Shown: piece by piece, positions 1 through 6,008 of the stretch
Position numbering within the stretch: the stretch's first letter is position 1
Layout of the letters: each line of letters starts with the position of its first letter
Source of the DNA: Bacillota bacterium
GTDB taxonomy: Bacteria > Bacillota > Sulfobacillia > Symbiobacteriales > Symbiobacteriaceae
Length of the DNA stretch: 8,808 bases
Assembly: GCA_028287415.1 (NCBI GenBank)
Contig: JAQBPS010000282.1
Location: 1 to 8,808 of the forward strand
Direction: 5' to 3'
Made by a program: the position numbers and the translations under genes
Notes under the pieces: generated by a model
Told to the model about the DNA's origin: nothing
The model's database searches: none
The model's input: the letters and a program-made list of their open reading frames with translations, nothing else

Positions 1-821
1 TGCGGGGCTTCCGGTACAGTGCGAAGGCGATTGAACAGAACCTGCAGCTGACCTCCCCGGCAATCGACCCGTCCACCGCAGGAACCAAGCTGCTCCTGTC
101 CGGCACCGTAGGGAAGGTGGACCCTGATTTCCCTTACGTGCTGGCGGTCACCCACTTCGGGAACCTCGAGGCAACCTACCGGGTGCCAATCAAGGACGGG
201 CAGTTCCGGGAGGACCTGCACCTACGCTTCGGTGCCGGCAGTTATGCGGTCGTTCTGTACACGCAGGTCGCGAACACGCAGCTCACGGAACTGGTGCGGT
301 TCACAGTTACGACAAGCAGCGCGAAGGATGAACGCGACCTCCTGCCGTCAGCCAGCATCGAGTCGGACAACGCGCAGATCATGGCGCTCGCCAGCGAATT
401 GGCCGGCGGGAAGTCGGCGATGGAGGCTGGAAAGGCGGTCTTTGAGTGGACGGCCAGGAATGTCAGGTATGATCGTGATAAGGCTGCGTCCTGGCGCGTT
501 GATCCTGATGAGGGCGCCGAACGCACCCTGCGGACCCGTACCGGTGTCTGCCGTGACTACGCTGCGCTGGCGGTGGCGCTGCTGCGGGCGGCCGGGGTCA
601 AGTCGCACATCGTCACGGGCCGGGCGGGCTCGGGCTATGATGTCGCAGGGCATGCCTGGGTGGAGTTCTACAACGGGGACCGCTGGGTGGAGATGGACCC
701 TACGTTCGCATCCGGTGTGGTGAGTGGTACGGGTTTCGTTCCGCGGTACGATGCCCGATACTTTGACCCTGCGCCTGACTTCCTGAAGACCACCCATACC
801 CGAGAGGGCATCCAGTACTGA
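1..821 (+). CDS. Transglutaminase-like domain protein (5' end outside window)
   Basis: The reading frame is open from base 3 and has no stop before 819-821. The real start is therefore probably upstream of the window, and the GTG at 117 is only an internal candidate. The visible C-terminal part has two regions. The first (about bases 3-320) has alternating hydrophobic residues like a beta-sandwich. The second (about 380-700) is a transglutaminase-like core with the full papain-like triad: Cys in GVCRDYAAL (codon 549-551), His in GHAWVEF (651-653) and Asp in MDPTF (696-698). Proteins of this superfamily act as cysteine proteases, amidases or crosslinking enzymes. The fold call is secure, but the substrate cannot be told from sequence. 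Any signal peptide would lie outside the window. No partner gene follows: a hairpin and then a tRNA with its own promoter come next, so this gene probably ends its transcript. Confidence 0.88.
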   Translation, partial: RGFRYSAKAIEQNLQLTSPAIDPSTAGTKLLLSGTVGKVDPDFPYVLAVTHFGNLEATYRVPIKDGQFREDLHLRFGAGSYAVVLYTQVANTQLTELVRFTVTTSSAKDERDLLPSASIESDNAQIMALASELAGGKSAMEAGKAVFEWTARNVRYDRDKAASWRVDPDEGAERTLRTRTGVCRDYAALAVALLRAAGVKSHIVTGRAGSGYDVAGHAWVEFYNGDRWVEMDPTFASGVVSGTGFVPRYDARYFDPAPDFLKTTHTREGIQY

Positions 822-839
822 TGCCGGCACCGCGCTGAA

Positions 840-862
840 GGCCGGGCGCCTGTGGCCCGGCC
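840..862 (+). terminator. GC-rich hairpin after the transglutaminase-like gene, possible terminator
   Basis: GGCCGGGC (840-847) and GCCCGGCC (855-862) form a perfect 8-bp stem around a 7-base loop, 18 bases after the stop codon. No T-run follows, so this is not a canonical intrinsic terminator. It may be a weak terminator or a 3'-end protecting structure. The stem is seen directly; its role is inferred. Confidence 0.45.
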
Positions 863-920
863 CTCCAGTGTGGTGGTGAGACCCCAGTGCCTGCATGTAT
901 CACCGCATCTTTCCGGGTAC

Positions 921-949
921 TTTACAGCCTTGTGGGCTTAAGGTATCAT
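921..949 (+). promoter_or_regulatory. Sigma-A-type promoter of tRNA-Leu
   Basis: TTTACA (921-926) and TATCAT (944-949) are separated by exactly 17 bases. Transcription would begin near 956, about 20 bases before the mature tRNA. This fits a tRNA gene with its own promoter and a short 5' leader removed by RNase P. Confidence 0.7.
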
Positions 950-975
950 GTCATGTGCAGCTACGGTAGAATTTC

Positions 976-1060
976 GCGAGAGTGGCGGAACTGGCAGACG
1001 CGCAAGACTTAGGATCTTGTACCGCAAGGTGTAGGGGTTCAAGTCCCCTCTCTCGCACCA
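976..1060 (+). tRNA. tRNA-Leu (anticodon UAG)
   Basis: The full cloverleaf can be read. The acceptor stem GCGAGAG (976-982) pairs perfectly with CTCTCGC (1050-1056). The anticodon stem CAAGA/TCTTG encloses the loop CTTAGGA, giving anticodon UAG, which reads CUA and probably other CUN leucine codons. The long variable arm (ACC-GCAA-GGT) is the class II feature expected of tRNA-Leu. The T arm is AGGGG-TTCAAGT-CCCCT. The discriminator base is A, and the 3' CCA (1058-1060) is encoded in the DNA. Genes on both sides are protein-coding, and no other tRNA is adjacent in the window. I saw no sign of an integrated element at its 3' end. Confidence 0.97.
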
Positions 1061-1071
1061 TCAGTGCATCG

Positions 1072-1110
1072 GCAGGCTCGGGTTGCCCCAGTGAGGGCGC
1101 TCGGGCCTGC
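1072..1110 (+). terminator. Imperfect hairpin downstream of tRNA-Leu, possible terminator
   Basis: GCAGGC (1072-1077) pairs with GCCTGC (1105-1110), and an inner GCCC/GGGC pairing (1085-1088 with 1095-1098) is separated from it by an internal loop. It starts 12 bases after the CCA end. No T-run follows, so terminator function is uncertain, although its position after a single tRNA gene makes it plausible. Confidence 0.35.
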
Positions 1111-1145
1111 GTGCTTGTGTCCGCAGGGACTGGCGCCGAATCAGC

Positions 1146-1174
1146 TTGTAAGTAACTGTAAATTGATGTAATAT
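1146..1174 (+). promoter_or_regulatory. Sigma-A-type promoter of the metallopeptidase gene
   Basis: TTGTAA (1146-1151) and TAATAT (1169-1174) are 17 bases apart, in an AT-rich patch that stands out from the GC-rich surroundings. Transcription would begin near 1181. This leaves a leader of about 25 bases holding the GGGGGG ribosome binding site before the GTG at 1206, which argues against the upstream GTG at 1188. Confidence 0.65.
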
Positions 1175-1205
1175 ATGGGCAACGTCTGTGCAGGGGGGAT
1201 GTACA

Positions 1206-2378
1206 GTGTTGCCTAGCAGACTTACAGGCTGGCCATCATCCGTCCGAGTTGCGGGCCCCGTTGCCCTGGCGCTGCGTCAAGCATATCCCGGCGCCTACGT
1301 CTGGGCCGGCACGGCCCGCAGCAGTACGGCACTCGCAGGGCGTGCGGATCAGCTGAACATCTCCCCGGGCGCCCGCACCCTGAACCGGCTGCTTCTCACA
1401 TGGGGCGCGCTCAGCAGCCTGTTTGGCCTGAAGCAGCCGGAGCCCGGTTTTGACCTCGCAGCCCTCCGCACGACGATGGCGGCAGCGCTCAAGGCGGCTC
1501 AGGAGGCCCGGGCGCGGCAGGGGGTGCTCGACACGCTCAAGTCCTCGGTTCTGGCCCAGGCCGAAGCGCTGGTGGAGCAGTACTACGGGCTGCTCGCCGA
1601 CGGTGCTCCCCTGCGGGTGGTGCTTGAGAAGGAGATGGGCGGAGCGCTGGCTGCAGTCAGCTATCAATACGACCGGCAGGGTCGGGCGGCTAATGAGGAG
1701 CTGCACATCAGCCTCTCCCAGTTCACGCCGGACACAAGCGCGAACGGCGTGAACGACCACGTGATCGAGAACGACCGCATCATCGCCCATGAAATGACCC
1801 ATGCCATCATGGGCCGTGCCATGGATTTCCGGTCGCTCCCCACGTGGTTTATTGAAGGCACAGCCGAGTACATCGCCGGGGCGATGGAGCGGGTCGCTTT
1901 GTCGCTGGACCGGCTCAGCCCCCGGCAACTGATCGACCGCGTCAGGAGGCCCTGGGAGGGCGACAGCCCGCAGTATGCCGCTGCTTACCTCGCCGTCCGC
2001 GATCTCGATCAGGTGACGGCTGCCGGTGGCGGCTTGAAGGCGATCATGCAACGGCTCAAGAACGGGGACCACCTGGACCAGGCGATTACCGCCGTGAGCG
2101 ACGGCGCCTTTACCGGTGAATCTGGATTCCTGGCGGCTTTCCTCGCTCAAGGCGTGGCATTTCTGCAGTCCCTCGACACGAGCGGCCGGGACCCCGGCTC
2201 AATCAAGCCGGCCCGAGCGGCAGACATCGTCCCGGACTGGGGAAACCCGAAAAACCAGCCGCTCAGAGGTTTCCGGGTCCAGTGGCCGTCACCGCGGATA
2301 CGCGCCTTCCCGCTGCCCGCAGCATTCGGCTTCACCCCGGCGGGCCCGGTGATCGCCGCCTACCGTCGGCAACGCTGA
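1206..2378 (+). CDS. Predicted zinc metallopeptidase (gluzincin), flagellinolysin-like core
   Basis: A 390-residue protein. I chose GTG 1206 because GGGGGG (1193-1198) lies 7 bases upstream; TTG 1209 is a close alternative. The GTG at 1188 lacks a good ribosome site and would leave only a 7-base leader. HEMTH (residues 195-199) followed after 17 residues by Glu217 in WFIEGTAEY is a gluzincin zinc-site pattern: two His plus Glu217 as ligands, Glu196 as catalytic base. The segment from about residue 105 to 330, including NDRIIAHEMTHAIMGR and LPTWFIEGTAEYIAGA, looks to me like the protease domain inserted in flagellinolysin flagellins. That resemblance is from memory. The flagellin D0/D1 ends are not recognisable. 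I see no convincing signal peptide or membrane span. The last 45 residues are rich in Pro and Arg and resemble nothing I know. Peptidase class is fairly sure; substrate and location are unknown. Confidence 0.82.
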   Translation: MLPSRLTGWPSSVRVAGPVALALRQAYPGAYVWAGTARSSTALAGRADQLNISPGARTLNRLLLTWGALSSLFGLKQPEPGFDLAALRTTMAAALKAAQEARARQGVLDTLKSSVLAQAEALVEQYYGLLADGAPLRVVLEKEMGGALAAVSYQYDRQGRAANEELHISLSQFTPDTSANGVNDHVIENDRIIAHEMTHAIMGRAMDFRSLPTWFIEGTAEYIAGAMERVALSLDRLSPRQLIDRVRRPWEGDSPQYAAAYLAVRDLDQVTAAGGGLKAIMQRLKNGDHLDQAITAVSDGAFTGESGFLAAFLAQGVAFLQSLDTSGRDPGSIKPARAADIVPDWGNPKNQPLRGFRVQWPSPRIRAFPLPAAFGFTPAGPVIAAYRRQR

Positions 2379-2386
2379 ACGCAGCC

Positions 2387-2415
2387 TTGCGAATCGGTAT
2401 CAGAAGTCGTATAAT
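2387..2415 (+). promoter_or_regulatory. Strong sigma-A-type promoter directly after the metallopeptidase gene
   Basis: TTGCGA (2387-2392) and a perfect TATAAT (2410-2415) are spaced 17 bases apart, beginning 9 bases after the metallopeptidase stop codon. Predicted start is near 2422. The intrinsic terminator at 2451-2475 lies immediately downstream, so most transcripts would be only about 50-55 bases long unless readthrough occurs. Confidence 0.6.
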
Positions 2416-2421
2416 CTTCGC

Positions 2422-2475
2422 ACGCCCTGTCACATGGACCGATTGCATTCGCAGCGGCTTTTGCCGCTGCTTTTT
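2422..2475 (+). ncRNA. Candidate short transcript or attenuated leader
   Basis: This is the interval between the predicted start of the 2387-2415 promoter and the end of the terminator at 2451-2475. It holds no open reading frame of useful length with a ribosome site. It could be a small RNA of about 54 bases, an attenuator controlling readthrough into tig, or a chance promoter next to the peptidase gene's terminator. The boundaries are inferred from the promoter and terminator only; I recognise no RNA family. Confidence 0.3.
2451..2475 (+). terminator. Intrinsic (Rho-independent) terminator
   Basis: GCAGCGGC (2451-2458) and GCCGCTGC (2463-2470) form a perfect 8-bp stem with a TTTT loop, directly followed by TTTTT (2471-2475). 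It lies 72 bases after the metallopeptidase stop and separates that gene from the tig promoter. Confidence 0.92.
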
Positions 2476-2532
2476 CATGAAACCGAATCCGCGGATGTGC
2501 GCGCGACGTCCTAACCACGAGAGCACCCCGCG

Positions 2533-2561
2533 TTGTTTGGCTGTCAGGTGCGTGGTATAAT
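2533..2561 (+). promoter_or_regulatory. Sigma-A-type promoter of the tig-clpP-clpX operon
   Basis: TTGTTT (2533-2538) and a perfect TATAAT (2556-2561) lie 17 bases apart, and TGG directly before the -10 box makes it an extended -10 promoter. Transcription would begin near 2568, giving a tig leader of about 85 bases. I saw no CIRCE inverted repeat or CtsR-type heptad repeat around it, so classical Firmicute heat-shock repression is not supported by sequence. Confidence 0.75.
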
Positions 2562-2598
2562 ACTAAAGTTGCAGCCAGAGCCAATGGATGGATACCTC

Positions 2599-2630
2599 GT
2601 ATGTGGCCTTGTGTTAGGCGGGCCATATAC
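2599..2630 (+). promoter_or_regulatory. Hairpin in the tig 5' leader
   Basis: GTATGTGGCC (2599-2608) pairs along its whole length with GGCCATATAC (2621-2630), with one G-U pair, around a 12-base loop. It ends 10 bases before the Shine-Dalgarno sequence (GGGGGAG, 2641-2647) of tig, so it does not bury that site. It may stabilise the mRNA or influence translation. No known riboswitch is recognised. Confidence 0.6.
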
Positions 2631-2652
2631 TGACTTTTGAGGGGGAGAATAG

Positions 2653-3948
2653 ATGAAGGCGACATGGGACAAGTTAGAAAACAACTGGATGCAGTTTGAA
2701 GTCGAAGTCGAGGCCGACCGCCTGGCCAAGTCCATCGACGCTGCCTTCCGGAACCTCAACCAGCGGGTTACGGTTCCTGGTTTCCGCCGGGGCAAGGCCC
2801 CCCGTGCGCTGTTCGAGCGCAACTACGGTAAGGACTCTCTGGTTCAGGAAGCGGTTGAGCAGCTTCTCCCCCGGGCTTATGCGGAAGCGGTTGTTGAGGG
2901 CAAGGTCGACCCGATCGATCAGCCCGAAGTTGAAATCGTCCAGGTCGAAGACGGCAAGGAGTTTGTCTTCAAGGGCAAGGTCCAGGTCATGCCCGAGGTG
3001 AAGCTCGGCAAGATCTCCGGCTTCGAGATCGAGAAGCCGTCCGGTGAAGTGACCGCCGCCCAGATTGACGAGCAGCTGAATGCTTTGCGCGAGCGGACCG
3101 CTACCCTCGTGACGGATGAATCCGAGGAAGTGAAGCAGGGCTCCTTCGCCGTGATCGATTTCGAGGGCTTTGTTGACAACGAGCCCTTTGAGGGCGGCAA
3201 GGCTGAGAACTACACCCTCGAGGTTGGCTCGGGCTCCTTCATTCCCGGATTTGAGGAGCAGCTGGTCGGCGCGAAGGTTGGCGAGAACAGGGAAGTAAAA
3301 GTTTCTTTCCCTGAGGAGTATCATGCCGAACAATTAGCTGGCAAAGAAGCGTTATTTAAAGTGACGGTCCGTGAGGTCAAGCGGAAGGAGCTCCCGGAGC
3401 TGAACGATGAGTTCGCCGCCGAGGCGAGCCGCTTCCAGACGCTTCAGGAACTGCGGGCCGACATCGAGAACCGCTTGCAGGAAACCGCCAAGCAGAACGC
3501 TGAGACGGATTTCCAGAACAAGATCATCGACGCCGTCGCCGAAGAGGCGGAGGTTGAGGTGGCCGACGTTCTGGTCCAGCGCCGTGTTCACGACATGATC
3601 CACGACTTCGAGCACTCCCTCGCCAATCAGGGCTACTCGCTGGACCTGTGGTATCAGGCCACCGGCAAGACCCATGACGATCTGCACACCGAGTTCGGCC
3701 CGCAGGCCCGCAAGGCAGCCAAGAACGACCTGGTGATCGGCGCGATCGCCCGCCAGGCAGAGATCACGGTGACCGATGCGGACATCGAGGCCGAATTCGA
3801 CAAGATGCAGGCCACCTATAGCGATCAGGCCAAGGAGCTCCAGAAGCTCCGCAAGAACAGCGACTATCGTGCACGGCTCCGTGAGGGGCTGATGACCCAG
3901 AAAACACTTGAGCATATCGTTAACCTGAATACGGCCCCGCAAGGCTAG
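2653..3948 (+). CDS. tig: Trigger factor (ribosome-associated chaperone and prolyl isomerase)
   Basis: A 431-residue protein, the usual length for trigger factor. It binds ribosomal protein L23 at the exit tunnel in the cytoplasm and shields nascent chains. The N-terminal ribosome-binding domain carries the signature GFRRGKAPR at residues 43-51, the same position as GFRKGK in E. coli. An FKBP-type prolyl isomerase domain covers about residues 155-245 ([11 protein letters not shown] through FKVTVREVK). The helical C-terminal substrate-binding region follows. The start is fixed by GGGGGAG (2641-2647) five bases upstream of ATG 2653. It is the first gene of the operon, and 37 bases separate its stop from clpP. 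Codons around 3291-3360 are unusually AT-rich for this gene, including two TTA leucine codons, but the protein stays normal there. Confidence 0.98.
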   Translation: MKATWDKLENNWMQFEVEVEADRLAKSIDAAFRNLNQRVTVPGFRRGKAPRALFERNYGKDSLVQEAVEQLLPRAYAEAVVEGKVDPIDQPEVEIVQVEDGKEFVFKGKVQVMPEVKLGKISGFEIEKPSGEVTAAQIDEQLNALRERTATLVTDESEEVKQGSFAVIDFEGFVDNEPFEGGKAENYTLEVGSGSFIPGFEEQLVGAKVGENREVKVSFPEEYHAEQLAGKEALFKVTVREVKRKELPELNDEFAAEASRFQTLQELRADIENRLQETAKQNAETDFQNKIIDAVAEEAEVEVADVLVQRRVHDMIHDFEHSLANQGYSLDLWYQATGKTHDDLHTEFGPQARKAAKNDLVIGAIARQAEITVTDADIEAEFDKMQATYSDQAKELQKLRKNSDYRARLREGLMTQKTLEHIVNLNTAPQG

Positions 3949-3970
3949 TCGCTCGGAATAGGTTGCGGGG
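3935..3970 (+). promoter_or_regulatory. Hairpin spanning the tig stop codon and abutting the clpP ribosome site
   Basis: CCCCGCAA (3935-3942) pairs perfectly with TTGCGGGG (3963-3970). The 20-base loop contains the tig stop codon (3946-3948). The stem ends exactly where the clpP Shine-Dalgarno AGGGGAGG (3971-3978) begins. No T-run follows, so it is not an intrinsic terminator. It could modulate coupling of tig and clpP translation or mark an mRNA processing point; this is inference. Confidence 0.55.
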
Positions 3971-3985
3971 AGGGGAGGTCAGACT

Positions 3986-4594
3986 ATGAGCTACCTGGTA
4001 CCAATGGTAATCGAACAGACCAACCGCGGTGAACGGGCGTATGACATATACAGTCGTTTGCTGAAGGACCGCATCGTTTTCCTGGGCACGCCGGTCGACG
4101 ATCAGGTTGCCAACGTGATCATCGCCCAGATGCTCTTCCTGGAAAGTGACGACCCTGACAAGGAGATCAACTTCTATATCAACTCTCCAGGCGGTTCCGT
4201 CCCAGCGGGTCTCGGTATCTATGACGCCATGCAGCATATCAAGAGTCCTGTCAACACTACGGTGGTCGGGCTCGCGGCATCCATGGGCGCCTTTCTGCTC
4301 GCTGCCGGCACCGGGAAGCGATATGCTCTGCCCAACTCCCGAGTCATGATTCACCAGCCTATTCTCTCTGGCGTCGGTGGCCAGGTCACGGACATCGAGA
4401 TCACCGCCCGGGAAGCGATCAAGACGAAGGAATTGATGGCGACCATTCTCGCTAAGCACACTGGCCAGCCACTTGAGCGGGTGAAGGAAGACACGGAGCG
4501 TGACCGCTGGATGTCTGCCGATGAAGCCAAGGCTTACGGGCTGGTGGACGAAGTGGTACACCCCAAGGATAAGGCGAGCAAGTCCGCACGCTAA
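3986..4594 (+). CDS. clpP: ATP-dependent Clp protease proteolytic subunit ClpP
   Basis: A 202-residue serine protease of the S14 family. ClpP assembles as two stacked heptameric rings, and ClpX feeds unfolded proteins into the chamber. The catalytic triad is visible: Ser99 in GLAASMGAF, His123 in MIHQP and Asp173 in TERDRW. The glycine-rich NSPGGSV segment is at residues 66-72. The ATG at 3986 is supported by AGGGGAGG (3971-3978), 7 bases upstream. The N-terminus [12 protein letters not shown] matches typical ClpP, with a short propeptide. The loop between Ser and His reads [12 protein letters not shown], one residue shorter than [13 protein letters not shown] of B. subtilis. It lies between tig and clpX, with 37 and 18 bases of spacing, so cotranscription is likely. 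Confidence 0.98.
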   Translation: MSYLVPMVIEQTNRGERAYDIYSRLLKDRIVFLGTPVDDQVANVIIAQMLFLESDDPDKEINFYINSPGGSVPAGLGIYDAMQHIKSPVNTTVVGLAASMGAFLLAAGTGKRYALPNSRVMIHQPILSGVGGQVTDIEITAREAIKTKELMATILAKHTGQPLERVKEDTERDRWMSADEAKAYGLVDEVVHPKDKASKSAR

Positions 4595-4612
4595 AACGAA
4601 AGGGGTGGGGGA

Positions 4613-5884
4613 ATGTTCAAGTTCACAGGTGAGGACAAAGGCCAGCTGAAGTGCTCCTTCTGCGGCAAGTTCCAGGATCAGGTGAAGCGGCTCGTCGCCG
4701 GACCCGGCGTCTATATCTGCGACGAGTGCATCGAGCTCTGCAACGAGATCATCGAAGAAGAGCTCAATGAAGAGGTCGATTTTGAGCTGAAGGACGTTCC
4801 CAAGCCGACCGAAATCAAGTCGATTCTCGATCAATACGTCATCGGGCAGGAGCGCGCCAAGCGCACCATGGCCGTGGCGGTATACAACCACTACAAGCGC
4901 ATCAATATGGGCGGCAAGATGGACGACGTCGAACTCCAGAAGTCGAACATTGTGATGCTCGGCCCCACTGGCTCGGGCAAGACGCTTTTGGCGCAGACCC
5001 TCGCCAAAATCCTCAACGTGCCCTTCGCCATTGCGGACGCGACGTCCCTCACCGAGGCCGGCTACGTTGGCGAGGATGTCGAGAACATCCTCCTCAAGCT
5101 GATCCAGGCTGCGGACTATGATATTGAGAAGGCTGAAAAGGGCATCGTCTATATCGACGAAGTCGATAAGATTGCGCGCAAGTCGGAGAACCCCTCGATC
5201 ACCAGGGACGTCTCCGGTGAGGGCGTGCAGCAGGCCCTGCTCAAGATCCTGGAGGGCACTGTCGCCTCCGTGCCGCCTCAGGGTGGCCGGAAGCATCCGC
5301 ACCAGGAGTTCATCCAGATCAACACCACCAACATCCTCTTCATCTGCGGCGGCGCCTTTGACGGGATCGAAAAGATCATTGGTGGCCGCGTCGGCAAGCG
5401 GGGCATGGGCTTCGGGGCGGACATCCGCTCCAAGAAGGACCAGAACGTCGGCGAACTGTTCTCGCAGATCCTCCCCGAGGACCTGCTGAAGTTCGGCCTG
5501 ATCCCCGAGTTCGTCGGCCGTCTGCCGATCATCGTCAGCCTCGACGCCCTCGATGAGGAGGCGCTTGTGAAGATTCTGCAGGAGCCGAAGAACGCGCTGG
5601 TCAAGCAGTATCAGAAGCTGCTGCAAATGGATAACATTGACCTTGAATTCAAGGACGATGCGGTCCGGGCCATCGCGAAGGAAGCGCTCAAGCGGAACAC
5701 CGGCGCACGCGGCCTGCGGGCGATCATCGAGGACATCATGCTCAACGTGATGTACGAGATCCCCTCCCGCACGGACGTCTCCAAGTGTGTGGTGACCAAG
5801 GACGTCGTTGGCAAGAAGGAGGAGCCCCTCCTCGTCACGGCCGATCCGAAGTCCCGCCGGGTGAAGAAGGAAGAGTCGGCATAG
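4613..5884 (+). CDS. clpX: ATP-dependent Clp protease ATPase subunit ClpX
   Basis: A 423-residue AAA+ unfoldase that recognises tagged substrates and translocates them into ClpP. Domains in order: an N-terminal zinc-binding domain with Cys14, Cys17, Cys36 and Cys39; Walker A GPTGSGKT (117-124); pore-1 loop GYVGED (150-155); Walker [10 protein letters not shown] (178-186); RKH pore loop (226-228); the ClpP-docking loop, here MGF (265-267) in place of the usual IGF; and the sensor II motif GARGLRA (364-370). All ATPase and zinc residues are present. The ATG at 4613 follows AGGGG (4601-4605) by 7 bases, within a run of G residues. It lies 18 bases after clpP and is the last gene before a strong terminator. 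Confidence 0.98.
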   Translation: MFKFTGEDKGQLKCSFCGKFQDQVKRLVAGPGVYICDECIELCNEIIEEELNEEVDFELKDVPKPTEIKSILDQYVIGQERAKRTMAVAVYNHYKRINMGGKMDDVELQKSNIVMLGPTGSGKTLLAQTLAKILNVPFAIADATSLTEAGYVGEDVENILLKLIQAADYDIEKAEKGIVYIDEVDKIARKSENPSITRDVSGEGVQQALLKILEGTVASVPPQGGRKHPHQEFIQINTTNILFICGGAFDGIEKIIGGRVGKRGMGFGADIRSKKDQNVGELFSQILPEDLLKFGLIPEFVGRLPIIVSLDALDEEALVKILQEPKNALVKQYQKLLQMDNIDLEFKDDAVRAIAKEALKRNTGARGLRAIIEDIMLNVMYEIPSRTDVSKCVVTKDVVGKKEEPLLVTADPKSRRVKKEESA

Positions 5885-5896
5885 CGAAGCCCACCC

Positions 5897-5927
5897 AAAA
5901 CCCCGTGGAATTTCCACGGGGTTTTTT
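5897..5927 (+). terminator. Intrinsic terminator of the tig-clpP-clpX operon
   Basis: CCCCGTGG (5901-5908) pairs with CCACGGGG (5914-5921) around loop AATTT, followed by six T residues (5922-5927). An AAAA run (5897-5900) before the stem can pair with the T-run. It starts 12 bases after the clpX stop and separates clpX from lonB. Confidence 0.95.
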
Positions 5928-6008
5928 GCGCGCCAGAAAGCCAGTGCCGGAGATACTAGGCAGAGTGAGAAGAGCGGCGGTCGCTCGACGGGGAGGGGGA
6001 GCCAGTAG

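Noticed and set aside
117..119. GTG 117 as the start of the transglutaminase-like gene
   Set aside because: The frame is open back to the window edge with protein-like sequence, and no ribosome site precedes 117, so the gene most likely starts outside the window.
1188..1190. GTG 1188 as the metallopeptidase start
   Set aside because: No good ribosome site precedes it and it lies only about 7 bases after the predicted transcription start. GTG 1206 has a GGGGGG site at proper spacing.
976..1205. Attachment site for an integrated element at the tRNA-Leu 3' end
   Set aside because: No repeat of the tRNA 3' end was seen elsewhere in the window, and no integrase or phage-like gene follows.
1236..2150. 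A 304-codon open frame on the - strand opposite the metallopeptidase
   Set aside because: The + strand frame has a promoter, ribosome site and a complete zinc-binding motif; the opposite frame has no recognisable features.
2282..2560. A + strand open frame of 92 codons between the metallopeptidase and tig
   Set aside because: It overlaps the end of the peptidase gene in another frame and runs through a strong terminator and into the tig promoter; the product is Arg- and Cys-rich shadow sequence.
2476..2652. CIRCE or CtsR heat-shock operators upstream of tig
   Set aside because: Neither the TTAGCACTC inverted repeat nor paired GGTCAAA-type heptads could be found here or upstream of lon.
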